From Oikopleura dioica (taxonomy: Eukaryota; Chordata; Appendicularia; Copelata; Oikopleuridae): 64,000 nucleotides of DNA. Both the position numbers and the translations under genes were made by a program. Position 1 is the first letter of the stretch. Each line of letters begins with the position of its first letter. The notes beneath the pieces were generated by a model. The model saw only the letters and a list, made by a program, of their open reading frames with translations, had not been told where the DNA came from and made no database searches. The stretch covers positions 2,544,501 to 2,608,500 of the forward strand of contig OU015566.1 of assembly GCA_907165135.1 (NCBI GenBank), given 5' to 3'. Positions 32,758 through 44,613 of the stretch are shown piece after piece.

Positions 32758-34355
32758 ATGTTTCGAAAGGTAAGAGAGATATTTCCTAAAATGTTCTTGT
32801 TTTTTTTCTTTCTTGTGTATTTCGTTTCGGAAGCTCGAGGCATCCGATTCTCGAAAACACCTTAATCTCGTTTTTCAGCGAAAAGCAAAAGACGCCACAA
32901 AACTGAGAGGGACAGACAAGCCGATCAAAGAGCAGAGTTTCGTGAAGAGGATTCAAATGGAAGTTCCCGCCGACGAGCCGCGATTGACCAAGGAAGAAAT
33001 GGACAGACGCAAAAATCGGGGTAAGAAATGAAAATCGCTAGTTTGGTCCAACTCGATTTAATTTTTGATTGTAAAGAAGTGGGCAAGAATCGCTTATAAG
33101 TATTCGCAAATTTTCTGTTTAGACCCGTATCCACAAGATCTGGATCATTTGGAACTATCGCTGCAGGATGCCTACGACGACAATCGCTACAATGAAAGAC
33201 TGGCGGCGGTGAAGCATGATCGAAAAGACCCGGATGCGGAAGATGATCTGATACCCGACTGCAGGGTCAGATACTTGTTTAGTTGGGTGGAGCGAAGAGA
33301 CGAGGAGGAATACTGCATTATTGGTAAAAGACTTCTTTGACGAGCGTTTTTATCGATTTCTAGAGCCGAAAACGAAACAGATCATTGAAAAAGCGGAAGA
33401 AATAATGAAGAATGAACCGCAAGAAGATCCCGATGTTCCTGTTCTTTTCACGCCATCAGCGAATGGTGGTAAAGGAAGAGCCAAGCCCTATCGGAAGACA
33501 CAAATGATCGAAGGTAAATGAACGAGTTGTCGCCGAGCCGAGGCACCTTTTGATAATGTTTGAGCAACTCTCCTTTCAGACAAAAACGGCGTGAATCTTC
33601 CCCTCGTCATGATCCAAGCACCAAACATCGAACGCTACGATAGCGGGCTCTACAACTACAGGCATAAGCGAATGGACCTGCTACCGAGCGAGTACACCTT
33701 GGCTGTATTTTTGTCGCTTCACTGCGAAACTAACAATGACAAAACACGAATGCTGACGCTGAATAGGGAATTCGAGGAAGACTACAACAACTACAGTAGC
33801 ATCCACGCGGTCATGGCGAGAAATAAACATCTTTACGATTGCTTGTACAAAACCAGCAACATTGGCGTGAAAAGACACAGTTTCAAGAACGGCGATTTAA
33901 CTATTGGTAAGCATTTGCATAGCCGGGTTTTTTGATGCATTTTTAAGGCGAAATCAAGATGAAAAACTGGATCGGAAAAGTCCTTGGCGATGACAACACA
34001 ATCCGCCAGCACCAAGAACAGTGCAAAATCCTTCGAGAAAGTCTGAAAAGAAGAGAGCCGGAAAACAACTATCGTATTCTTGTTGGAAACCGCGATTTAC
34101 TCGGAGCGGTAAACGAATTTCTAGTTGGCTCCTTTTCATAATGTTTAGTCGCAAAATCTGAACTGCCAGGAAACTTGGGAAAACGGCGGAATCGCCGGTG
34201 AAATGGGCCCTGGTCGCTTCAAAGAAACTGTCAATCTCGCTCCGGAGTTTGAAAAGCTCTTCCATGGCTACAGAGAGAGAGAACGCGAATTTCTCCGGAT
34301 GCGAACGACGAAATATGTTGAGCCTGGAAAGAGCCAACTTGGCGGTCTTCTCTGA
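32758..34355 (+). CDS. Unrecognised 399-residue intracellular protein, seven exons
   Basis: Exons 32758..32769, 32879..33020, 33123..33323, 33364..33513, 33580..33906, 33948..34108, 34149..34355; the total is exactly 400 codons and every phase joins. No signal peptide or membrane span. The N-terminus is basic (MFRKRKAKDATKL), the middle is rich in Asp/Glu and Tyr, and the C-terminal half has a mixed helix/strand character with LPSEYTLAVFLSLHCE and ENNYRILVGNRDLLGA. The first exon encodes only four residues. I do not recognise the family; the conserved look and many small exons suggest an old housekeeping gene. Confidence 0.65.
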
Positions 34356-34516
34356 GCGTTTTTTTAACTGTACAGTTTCCACTGCCAAGATATTTGTTCT
34401 TCACAAAAAAGTTAAAAGATTTTTCCAAGTATTCGATTTTTTTATTTTTTAAGCAGGTATTCTTTCAAGAAGCAACAGATGATGCCCAGTTTTGCTTCTT
34501 TTATAAAGAAAATTTT

Positions 34517-35413
34517 TCATTGTTCTTTTTCTGGAGTTTCTCCGGTAAACTTGACATCTGGATAAATGATTGAGACCTCGTTATCTTCTTCGTATCCGTC
34601 AGAGACTTGGACGGAAAAGCCGGCCTTTTGCACTACGTGATCGGATTGGAAATGGACGTCGACGAAAGACGAAGCGAAGGAGAATCGTGTTTCCTGAAAT
34701 AGACGATGAAAAGGACAAAAATACCCCAGTAGCGTCTTTACCGATTGAGTTCCAGTGAAGGCATATTGTTCTCCAGCGTCATCACGGAAAACGAGATTGT
34801 CCCAAAATTCTTCGATTTCAAAGGAAGTGAAGTCGAAAGTGAGTCCATCCGTTGAGGAGGAGAATCTGTTGGTGCACTGAGAATTTGAGTTGTAGTTACT
34901 CTCTGGATAATTCGATGATCTGAAGAAAAAGTGAATGAAAAAATAATTCATTTCATTTAAGAAAAAATACTCACTGAAAAGTTCCAGTGCCAGAAACAGA
35001 GTACTCGTTATCACCATCGCAGATTCCAACAATCAATGAATTAATCGATCCTTGATCAGAAAACTCAGTCGTGAAATTGTACGGGTTGTTACGGGGCCCC
35101 AAGCTGAATTTCTTTTTGAACAAATGCATGAAAATTTGACTTACTTATCCCGTGAAACAGCTGCTCCAATGCCTCCAAGGATAATCATAAAAACGAAGAA
35201 AATGCAAGGGCAGCAAATTACGCCGACGATGAAATAGGCGCATGAGTTGTCCGACTTTCTTTGCTGCATAACGACCGGCATTGGTTGCGGGGAGGGTGGG
35301 GGTTGGTAGTAAGCTAAATTGTGAATATTTGCGAAAATTTTGAATTAAAAAAAAATCTTACGTTGTTGAGGCGCATTTTGCTGAACATTCAAAATCATCG
35401 GAGGTTGCTGCAT
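34517..35413 (-). CDS. CUB-domain type II membrane protein, five exons
   Basis: Exons complement(35362..35413, 35145..35313, 34975..35103, 34742..34919, 34517..34693); 234 residues and all phases join. A Pro/Gln-rich cytoplasmic N-terminus (PYYQPPPSPQP) leads into one membrane span (AYFIVGVICCPCIFFVFMI) and then a single CUB domain with the hallmark TGTFQSSNYPESNYNSNSQC segment, a DGLTFDF strand and a late VHFQSD strand. The CUB domain binds proteins or sugars outside the cell; the partner is unknown. The exon breaks inside the CUB domain are typical. Confidence 0.75.
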
Positions 35414-35780
35414 TTTGCTGGCTGAGCTATCAAACCGTTTTTTGTTGCTACGAGGCTCCTTTACTAACGAAAACTAATTTTACTGAAAAACAAACTTGCT
35501 TGGTAAGTATTGGTTCTAGAAAAAATGAATGAGACTGTATTACGATTGACTCAGTTCTGCAGGCCATTTTCTGTCTTTTGCGTAGAAGTTTAGTCCGGAA
35601 CATTTCATCTGCTTTTCAATTTATTTCAGTAAATATCCTTTATTATGAAATGAACAACAGTTATTTTTGGAAAATGAAGAAAGTCGGTGACAAATAGTAT
35701 TTTTGTACAGGAGCTGCGTACCAGTTAGATAAGAGCTGATGAAGAAATTTATGAATGAAGATAGTGTTTTCTCATTTTTT

Positions 35781-38126
35781 TCAAGCGCTATCGAGCTTGA
35801 TCTTTTTTGGTTTCGAGAGATCAAGGGGCTTTTCTTGCTCAGTCAGGTTTTCCGGCGACGAAAAATATTCAGAAGAAGTTGTGTCCGGCTCGATTTCTTC
35901 GATCGTCGCAGAGTTGGATTCTTCGTTGTTTGCGGAGCCAGTCATTTCGAGCAGCTGCTGGAGCGCTAAAAGAAAATGAATTTGGGCTGGCTTTCAGTTA
36001 ATTGAAGCTTACCAAGAAGAGTTTGGAGGTTCTGCAAGTTCTGTAGTCCCTCGGCTCCTTCTCCCATGCCAAGTTGATTTGCTAGGCTCAGGATTTCAGA
36101 AAGAGTTTCAGCCGGAACTCCTGAAGAGAAATATCAATAATAGATTGATTGAATTTTTTGTTTTTGTCTTTACGAACCTTGAGAAGTCGGTTCAATAGCT
36201 GGTAGAGCCTTTTTCTTCTCCGTTTTTGGTCGCTGTCTTTTGCGAGGTGTCTTGGCCGGAGAATCCGCCGGCTTTGGAGAAGCCGCTGTTTTTTCTGGCG
36301 AAAATCGATAACTAGCAAGAGTGAGGGAAGGTGGAGAAGGAAGGGTTTCGACTGTGGTGTCGACTTCGATTTCGGAGTGGTTGAAGTTTTCAGGAAATTG
36401 GACGAAGCGGTAGACAAACTTTTGACCGGAGACTTTTTGGATGATGTTCTGAATTGAAAGCTTGGGAAGACGAAAAAATCGTTGTTGATTTTTACCTTGT
36501 CGTAGTAATATCTCAGTGCCCGGGAAAGCTTGTCATAATTCATGTTATTCTTGTTTTTTCGCATTCCCCAAAGACGGGCGACTTCTTCCGACTGGTGCAG
36601 CTTGAATTCGCCCTCTTTTGAAGTCCAGCTGATCAGATCACGTGAGCTGGGTTCCATCAATAGCTCCAAAAGGAATTGCCAAAGAGTGATGTTCACGTCA
36701 AAACCTGAACAAAACAAAATGAAATTTAAGATTTTCGAGAATTTTTCGCTGTTTCGTAAATTTTCAAAATTATCAATAATACTTTTCTTCGGTGGAAAGA
36801 GTCAACCCTTATGCCATGTTAATAAGCTAGTAAAGAGACTGGAAAGAGCAGCAGTAATCCGAAATCAATGACTCCGGCGGGGAAGATGAATCGGCTTATA
36901 GGATCGCGGAAGTTGGCGTCCGTCTGTCTTCTCCTTTTTTGCTGCGAGAAAGAAATCGATCGGTCAAAGCTCTCGCCCCGGGCCAAAAGTCAAAGAGGTT
37001 GAAAATGAATCCATTTGGACCCGGCTTAATGTAGTCAGAAATAACGCGTTTTTGAGAAATCTGAGCCAAGAAATATACTAGATGGAAAATATACTATCTT
37101 GAAATCTGTCTCGAACGATAAACTAACAATCTTAGGCGTGTACTCCTCAAAATCATCAAAATCTTGATATGACAGACTTGAGAATCGTTGAAAATTCCTC
37201 CGGAAAAAAATTCCTTCCCAGCGGAACAAAATGATCGACAGAAGCGGAAGAAATTTTCCGGGGCGAGGAAATATTCAAATCTTATCAGATCTTTCTTTCA
37301 ATTAAATATTATCAAAAATATTTCAAAAAAGCAATTTTGTATTGTATCGTCTGCCACTTCCGCCATGCGTCAATCGCTTTCGAGTGATCCAGACTCGCGG
37401 CGGAAGTTGAGAGATCGTCGAAATTGACGAAATTGACGAGGAAGGCCACTTCCGCCACGCAAGCAGCATCCCGCCTGGCGGAAGACGCCTGATCCGGTCC
37501 CTGAGCTCAGGCCCACTTCCTTCTTCCCGAGAGAGCTTCTCAAGGGCAAAGATTACCAAGAGCTTGAGGAGAGGCAAATCGAATCCCGCGATGGAACGGA
37601 AGCCGATTCATTTAAAAACTCGCGATCTCCCGCTGCGAAGAGTCAAGAGCAAGAAAAGGCCAGGGTTATAAAGTCATCTCCTTTTCGAAAAAAGAAATCG
37701 CGTACACTGTGTATCCGCCATTATTACCGAGAAGGTGTTAGGATATCGATCGGAGCAGGAGCTAATGCATCAAGCCCGCGTCTCCGGGATCTATCGATGC
37801 AAGCGCGAATGGGAGGAAATTGAATTCAGATTTAAAGCGAGGCATATTTTTTATTGATGCATCAAAATTTATTCTTCTTTCAAAAAAATAATAATTAACT
37901 TCAAAAAAGGCATAATCTTAGTTAAAATCTGAAAAAAAATCTTTTTGTAAAAAAAAAATTTTTTTATCAAAAGTTCATTTGAAAAAGCCGCGTGCGGCTT
38001 TTGTTTGATTTTCTCTCAATAATTTTTACCTTTATTAGGAGATGAAGAAGAATCACTTTTGCTTTTCGGCTCTTTGGTTTTGATGACAACAATGTTATTA
38101 TCGCTGGCGTTTCCGGAGTCTTCCAT
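35781..38126 (-). CDS. ELK-like: ETS transcription factor, ELK/ternary-complex type, with CtBP-binding motif
   Basis: Exons complement(38030..38126, 36496..36704, 36178..36448, 36013..36120, 35781..35965); 289 residues, phases join. An acidic 32-residue N-terminus is followed by the ETS domain ([60 protein letters not shown]). ELK-group spacing is seen, with the domain near the N-terminus. Next come a Pro/Lys-rich nuclear-localisation-like stretch ([12 protein letters not shown]) and a Gln/Leu helical part. Near the C-terminus PLDLSKPKK fits the PxDLS motif that recruits the CtBP corepressor, as in ELK3/Net. It is expected to bind GGAA DNA sites as a MAPK-regulated factor or repressor. The 1.3-kb first intron is long for this genome. 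Confidence 0.85.
36705..38029 (-). other. Long first intron of the ELK-like gene
   Basis: No coding sequence. It contains a poly-A/T-rich stretch at about 37870-37975 and a palindrome AAGCCGCGTGCGGCTT at about 37985-38000. A GC-richer part lies at 37390-37680. Confidence 0.5.
37985..38000. repeat. GCCGC palindrome (one of several)
   Basis: AGCCGCGTGCGGCT hairpin. Further copies with varied centres lie near 38549 (GCCGCGCGCGGC) and 38658 (AGCCGCATGCGGCT), and weaker ones at 23290-23390 in the CDK gene's first intron. They look like remains of a small fold-back repeat. Confidence 0.6.
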
Positions 38127-39458
38127 TTTTCTGATCTATATTTTGCTGAAGAAAAAGGTTTAAAAATGCGGAGGAATATCGAATGTGCTTTTGATGGAAT
38201 GGCTTTTGGTCGTGCCGGGGGCTAGTGAGCGAGGCGACTTCCGTATGGCGCGAAAGGAAATCGATTCGCCTCGGGCCCCGAGGGAAATCGGCGGCCCCGG
38301 AGCAGCAAAAGCGGTAGTGCATTATACAGACAGTCTAGCTTGCGATTTACTGTATCATATTTCCAGGAAAAAGGGAGTAAATTGTTTCATAATGATTTTC
38401 GAAGAATTTCATATTGATGAATTTTATCGAAGAATGCTTGGATTATAAGTTAATGACACGCGGCTTTAATATTCAACTTGATCTGAAAGCCGTATTACAG
38501 AGTTTTTCACATAAAAATTATCATATTGAGATTTACCTGCAAAAAGCCGCGCGCGGCTATTTCATTTTCGATCGAATTTTCCTCTCAAGATTTTTGATCA
38601 AAATTCTTTAAAAAAAACCCAATGGAATAATTTTAAAAATCCCTCTAAAAATAAAAAAGCCGCATGCGGCTCAAATATTTACCGAATAATATATTTCATT
38701 TTCTTGAGCTTACCTAAAACCAAGAAGAAATTCCTTCAAAAGACGATTCTCTCTACGAAAACAAATTCGATATTCTGTGATTGCGGCCTGGCCCGTACAG
38801 GAAAAGGAGCCGGGATCTGTATCCCCTGGGATTTATTTTCGGAAAAGCTCTTTCACCGGAATGATCTGTTTTGTTCGATCTCGCGCGCCGCTCTAAAAAA
38901 GGAAACTCCTTCCAGCACAGGATACCCGCGCTTCGGCCATTTTTCTTTCAGAAAGATCCGGATCTCGCTTTTCTCACCCGTGACTATCGCATTTTTTCTC
39001 TCTTTCTGATTTCTTTAGCGCTATCGCATCGCGTGAAGCCGCTTGTTATCGCAAGAAATTGCTCTTTCGTGAATCAGCGGTAAATACAGTATTGTTGGTT
39101 TAAAAAATGCGACAGAAAACTTGATTTTTTGAGACGATTTTTCGATTCTTGATAAGTTTGACCAAAATTTTGGTCAAAAATTTTCGAACTTTTCGTCGAT
39201 TCTTGACCAAAATTTATCACCAAATCATCATTAAGAACCAGTGAGACTCAAACTCCAGATTTGTCGATTTCCGCTTTGGATAATTTCTTCTTTGGATCTG
39301 TTTGATGGAGCGCTTTCGCGTCTCAAGCTCAAGGTCGAACGGAAATGCTCTGGCAAATAAGGTTCGCTTCCGATTTATTCATTTTCGTCCAAATAAAGAT
39401 GTACTCTTACAGAAAATCAGCATCTCAATTGATGATTCAAATTCTCGAACATAAAAAA
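38127..39458. other. Intergenic region
   Basis: About 1.3 kb between the ELK-like and sulfotransferase genes. It holds two GCCGC palindromes and a TTGACCAAAATTTTGG motif near 39160 related to the minisatellite at 1195. No gene supported. Confidence 0.5.
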
Positions 39459-41318
39459 TTATAGAAATTCGAGGCTGAAAGATTTTTCGGAACTTGGCAG
39501 TTTATCATTCGGAACTTGAACTCCCAACGCTCTCAGGTAATTCCAGAACAACATTTCGTATCCTTCGGGCGCTTCTTCGCTTATCCAAAAGTCCAGTTCT
39601 CCGCCAGCGCAGTACATAATCAGCCGAGTGCAGAGGCAGCTCATCTCTGGCATGGGTTTCCGAACGGGTCGTTTGTAAACTCCTGTTTTGAAGAATTCGA
39701 CTCGAGCATCAAAGAGCCGATTCGCGAATTCGTAAAGCCATTTGTTAAGCGGTTTGAGAGCGTTTAATTTTTCAAGAACTAAAAATTATTTTTAAAAATT
39801 TTTTGTTTAAGGACCGCCCCCGTCAGCTCTTCTTTTCGAAAAATGATAATTTTTAAAAACACCATGTTTTTGGTTCTTCTTGCGTCCTCTGGTTAAACTT
39901 GCTTCAAAAACTTGATTAGAGGAATTTTTGACTAAGAAAATTCCATTTTCCTGTCAAAATTTGGGCAAATTCATCAATTTTTGGCGAAAAATCCAATTTT
40001 CAAATGCGATTTTAAGGGTGTGAGACTCGAGATAGACCCCCAAAAAGAAGCCTCGAAAATCGATTTTTTTACCCGTAGAATCCATTTCCGGGGTCAAAAT
40101 TTTAAAATTCCGAGATTTGATTTTTCGAAAAAAGCTGACGGGGGGGAGGGGTCCTTAAAAACCTGAATCAGACGCCTTTGGTTTTCGCCCGGTCAAATCT
40201 GCGGTCTTTCGAGCATGCGCCAACTTGATGTTTTCTCCAATATAATTTCTTAAGAAAAAATCATGATGAGAATCTAGCTTGATAAATTCCTACGATAAAA
40301 GCTTTTCGGAGTCTTCCATTTTCTCCAGAATTCCAAACCAGCCCATATTCTCAAGTCTGTCTGCAGCCAAATTCAGGGACCAAGTAGCATTCAGTCTCAT
40401 CAATTCCCGATCGCGGAAAATTTGATCCATTTTTTCCCGATCGTTTTTGTAAATTTTTCGCGTCGATGTTCTTTTAAATTGGATTTCGAAAACCTTGAAA
40501 TCAAGGAAGAAAAAACAAGCGTCTAAAATCCTTTCCCGTAGTAATCATCCGACATGAGTCCGTCAATCATCGACAAGCCGGCAAAACTGTCGATCCACAA
40601 GTGTGCAAAATCGACCATGACCTCTGGCTGCTCAAGAAACGTGTCGAAAGTGCTCTTCATGAATTTTACGTAGGTCGGTTGCTTGCTTTTTGCGACGGCA
40701 GGAATCGTCTTTTTGAAGTGATAATTCGACACTGACCTTAATTTTGATTTTTATTGACAATTTCATCAAAAAAGACATTCAGCCTTGACAAAAGGTCTGA
40801 TAAAAAATACACCCTTTTGGCCACGCCTTAGGCGTTTTTGGCCTTATTTTTAGTCCGTCGAAAAATCTACCTTTCAACTGGATCTCTTAACAAAATAATC
40901 GGCTCAACAGAGTCTTTTTCAAAAAGCTCAAAATATGACCAATCGTAGTGCAAATTTCCGATATATTTATCGTCCTCTCTGGTCGATAATTTCCTCACAA
41001 CAGGACCCAACGTTCTGTCCATAGATGTACCGCCACATTTTCCACAATCTAAAAAGTTTCAGGCATCGATGAGAGTCGAAAGACTTTACGTAAAAATCCA
41101 ATAGATTTGCTTCTGTCCCATTTTTTCAGCTGAAAATCTTCAATTTTTTCTTCCTCGAAAATTGCGTCCGAAATGATTTTCTCTTCTTCTCTCGAAATTC
41201 CGCTGGCTTTAATTCGAACGTCCAAAGTTTCTTGAGTCTCGCAGGAATAGAAAAGTAAGTAACAAAATGTTCCGAGAAAAATCGCAACGGCCAGAAATGC
41301 AGTTGTTGTTCTCATCAT
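39459..41318 (-). CDS. Golgi sulfotransferase, five or more exons
   Basis: Exons complement(41090..41318, 40871..41048, 40532..40736, 40290..40493, 39459..about 39765). Type II membrane topology: Met-Met, then a span (TTTAFLAVAIFLGTFCYLLF). Exon 2 holds LHCGKCGGTSMD, which fits the 5'-phosphosulfate loop of PAPS sulfotransferases, and exon 2-3 create RDPVERSVSNYHF, the 3'-phosphate motif. It should transfer sulfate from PAPS to a glycan or protein in the Golgi. Intron 3 (40494-40531, 38 bp) fits only as GG-AG. The join from exon 4 to the last exon (LKPLNKWLYEFANRL..) is unresolved; a MITE sits in that intron. The family within sulfotransferases is not certain. Confidence 0.65.
39807..40158. 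mobile_element. TTAA-flanked MITE, copy 2 (piggyBac-like)
   Basis: TTAA at 39807-39810 and 40155-40158 border GGACCGCCCCCGTCAGCT and AGCTGACGGGGGGGAGGGGT ends. The inside matches the 16249 copy. It lies within an intron of the sulfotransferase gene. Confidence 0.85.
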
Positions 41319-43043
41319 TTTCCTAGAAAAAACTGATAATTTTTCAATAATAACGCCTCGGACGAATAAAACCATCTGCATTCAACGTACGCGGAACGAG
41401 TAAGGCTCGTTAAAAAGCTTTTAACCTTAGCCGGTCAAAGTGTCATTTTGACCCTACCGGCCTAATGCTCCGTGAGTGGTGCATCACCTGCGTATCTTCT
41501 TTAAAAATTCAATTCAAAGTCTACTGCGTTCATTTTTGGGTCCTTGGTTTGGGTTCGGGTTTGGGTTCGGATTTGGGTTTTGGTTTCAGCATCGGATAGA
41601 GTCCTCCAATTCGAAGAGAGAGACTGTTCGGCGAATTTTTCGGAAAAATATTGCTTACCGGCCAAAACACCATCAGAGGTGTCGGCGCTATTGTAGCAAT
41701 GCACCATACATGGTGCATGCAGTTATTCTCAAAATAAGCCTTTTTCCGAACCCTTACCCTAACAAAGGGTAGTCTATAGACTATAGGTAACCTAAGGGTA
41801 GCTAATCGATAAATATCCCTACAGTTTCTTCCGTTTTTCGAAAATCAAAATCACTTCGGTTAGAGACCCCTTTGATCCCTGTTCCATAGCTGGTGCACCC
41901 TGGCCGGCTAAGCTTAAAAAGATTTTTAGGCAAATAAAAAGATGGGCCCTTTTTTGAGTTATTTCCACAATAAATTTACGAATTTCATTTATCTTGTCGA
42001 GTTAGCCGCATCAATATCTCTTGGGTAAACTGGATCAGTTACATGTTTTGAATTTTCAAACTGTAATAGAAAATTAAGTTTTAGCGACAAAAACCTGTAA
42101 ATGAGATTTGATTTGATTTTTGCAAACTGAAGCGAGAGATTCTTAAAAGTTTATTTTAAAAGGGGGCAGATAAAGGGCAAATTCCCTTCATTATAAACAT
42201 ATTGCCAAAAATAATTTGCTCATGTCATATTTTTGTTGCAGAATAAATTTGAAATAATTAATAATGACAAGCTTATATAAAGACTAATCATGATCAATGC
42301 GTCAGGCCGTGAACAACGGGCTTACATTCACAGCCAAACTTGACGGTCGTTATCTCGAAGTGATTAAATTTGAAAAAGAAAAATGAGGCTCTTTTGAGAG
42401 AAAAATTATTGACCGTAAATTGTCAACTTCGAGAAAAATAAAAGGTAAGTTAATCCTCCTTCTTTATCTTCATCCATTCATTCTTCTTTTAGGAAAAAAC
42501 AAAAAGAAACGAGCAGAGAAAAATACTAACCGTAAGTTTTTTCAAGAAAAAGTTGAGAATATTATTAAATTGAAAACCGATAATACCGGTAGTTCAAAAA
42601 TCCAAACAACTTGTATCGAAAAATTTGTACATTTTACTAACGAAAATTCCTTTCCCATCGCCATTAAAATTGGCTTACCTCAGGTTAGTGATTATTGAAA
42701 TGTCAAATGCCGACGGGGATAATAAATAATGAAAAATCAAACAACCGCGTTTCGAAGTCAAATCTCTTTCGTGAAAACAGATTTTCTAGATTCCAATTGA
42801 GCTTGAAATATTTTTGCATTTACATTTCTCATTGACAAGAATCATCTTTGCACAAGAAAAATTAATATTGACTTTATGAATTAGCTCCGCAAGCGAAAAA
42901 GAAGCTCGAGAAAACGAAGAAAATAAAGAGAAAATGAATACTAAAGAAAAACGAAGCAAAATTGAAAATTATTCCGTTATTTTACTTTTTTAAGTTTTGG
43001 GAACTGGTTTGTTATAACTTATAACTTATAAGCAAGAAAATAA
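41319..43043. other. Intergenic region with telomere-like and fold-back sequence
   Basis: A degenerate TTTGGG/TTCGGG tract lies at about 41541-41590. An imperfect inverted pair (AAAAAGCTTTTAACCTTAGCCGG near 41412, CCGGCTAAGCTTAAAAAG near 41905) may mark an old fold-back element. A possible small exon pair at about 42420-42685 has splice-like borders but no clear start. Confidence 0.4.
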
Positions 43044-44192
43044 ATGTTTTACTATTTCGGAAACCAGAAGAAGGGCGCTGCTCGTGACATTTATTCTTTC
43101 GAAAATGAGTGCAATCAATCGATTGATCAGAATATTCCTCGGCTCGAAATGATGGAAGAACAAGAAATGACGGAAGAAGAAGAAATCATAGAAAATGACT
43201 TTGAGGATCTCGATAAGGAAGTCAAAAAACTTAAATCATGCAAGACATTTGAAGCGCTCCCGGAAAATTGGAAAACAAATGAATCTTGGGAGGTTGGTTT
43301 CATCGAAGCGCCGAAATGTCCAGAAAAAGAACTGATAATAATCGTCAACACTGCCCATAAAAATCGGGGAAATCGACTTCTTCTTCGCCGATATTTCGAA
43401 GGTTAAGCCCAACCCTAACCCCTTACCCTAACCCTAACCTAACGATGTTTTCGCGCTTTTTGATCCCCTTTTTTCTAGAGCTGGAGAAGAAGCAAATAAA
43501 TTTCGCGTATTTCTTCCTTCTCGGAAAATCAGAAACCCCGATAGAAAACGAAAACGACTGGATCATCGGCGACTTCGACGACACTTACGACAATCTCATT
43601 CTGAAAACGAAATCTTCTTATGAGTACTTTGAGCGATTCTGCGGCTCGGCAAAGTTTTATCTTTTGATTGACGACGATGTTGCTTTTTACCCTGCGAAAA
43701 TTATTGAGAAATTGGGAGAGGAAGGAGCAAAAGATACTATTTTAGGCAAAAGATGGAATAAAGCAAAAGGTACGGAAAATTTGAAATTTCAAATGAACAT
43801 TTCTACTTGAAAGCGCACAATCATCCCTGGCTGAAAGAAAAGGGAATAACAATTTCGGAAGATCAGTGGGCGAAGCAGTTCTGGCCGGACTACATTGCTG
43901 GTCCTTGCGCGTTCATGACAGCGGAGAGTGCGAGAAGCATGGCAAATGTTGCTCAAATGACAAAAAAGCTCTCACAATCCCTATTGAAGGAAATTGTTGA
44001 ATTCGAAAATTGAATTAGACTATTAGTGTTTATATAATTTTTTTCAACAACTGAAAAGACGTGGCTTTCAACGGAATCCTCCGAGAAAAAGCCTGCCTCG
44101 ACCTGAGAAATGAAGAAAATCTCTGTGTTCACTTAGAAGGAAACACGAAGAAGCTCGAAAATAGAATAAATGATGCAATTAAAAACATGTAA
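43044..44192 (+). CDS. GT31 glycosyltransferase (beta-1,3-galactosyltransferase-like), with an apparent one-base break
   Basis: Exons 43044..43401, 43479..43769, 43814..43989, 44059..44192. GT31 features: RRYFEELEKKQINFAYFFLL, the region NLILKTKSSYEYF, the metal-binding DDD in YLLIDDDVAFY, the PDYIAGPCAFMT acceptor-side motif, and DVAFNGILREK. It should add a sugar in beta-1,3 linkage to Golgi glycans. No membrane anchor is seen in the first exon, so a further 5' exon is likely. Homology needs a shift of one base at the A6 run 43962-43967; the following intron 43990-44058 then fits as GA-AG. Intron 1 consists largely of telomere-type repeats. Confidence 0.7.
43408..43442 (+). repeat. Interstitial telomere-type repeat inside an intron
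   Basis: CCCAACCCTAACC, CCTTACCCTAACCCTAACC and CTAAC units fill about half of the 77-bp intron 43402-43478. They match the CCCTAA telomere motif with small variants. Confidence 0.85.
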
Positions 44193-44328
44193 AAACGCAA
44201 CACTTTTTTTACAGAAATAAAAGATATCCGTCACTTTGAAAATTTTCATCTGGAGCGCCTATTTTCTCGCGAAATCTTGCGGAACGCGACCGTCAAAAAG
44301 CTTTGAAACGAATTTCATTCTCATAAAT

Positions 44329-44595
44329 ATGGGGGAGAACGAAAAAGATAGAAAATTAGAAAAAAAGAGAGTTGGTCTAAACGGCAAGAATATCAAGCAA
44401 GGAAAAAGAATGATTGATTCCAGAACTAAAGAAACAAACGCGACGCAAGCGCCGACAAACGAAGGAATCAAGAAAGAAAATAAAAGCGAACCGGATACTA
44501 CCAGTAATTGGCAAGAAAAGCGAAGTCGAAAAAAGGGTCTGGCTGTTGCTATTTTTGCTGGATTTGGTGTTTTTCTTGTTTATCTTTTCTTATGA
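44329..44595 (+). CDS. Small tail-anchored protein, unrecognised
   Basis: 88 residues from ATG 44329 (MGENEKDRKLEKKRVG). A Lys/Arg- and Asn-rich cytosolic part ends in a single hydrophobic C-terminal segment (GLAVAIFAGFGVFLVYLFL) at about 69-88, preceded by basic residues, as in tail-anchored ER proteins such as RAMP4/SERP1. Similarity to that family is in layout only. An upstream exon cannot be excluded. Confidence 0.5.
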   Translation: MGENEKDRKLEKKRVGLNGKNIKQGKRMIDSRTKETNATQAPTNEGIKKENKSEPDTTSNWQEKRSRKKGLAVAIFAGFGVFLVYLFL

Positions 44596-44613
44596 AAGTG
44601 ATTTGAATTAAAC

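Noticed and set aside
37323-37577. 84-codon minus-strand ORF in the ELK intron
   Set aside because: The sense strand shows no protein-like pattern and ELK exon 1 (38030-38126) joins exon 2 without it.
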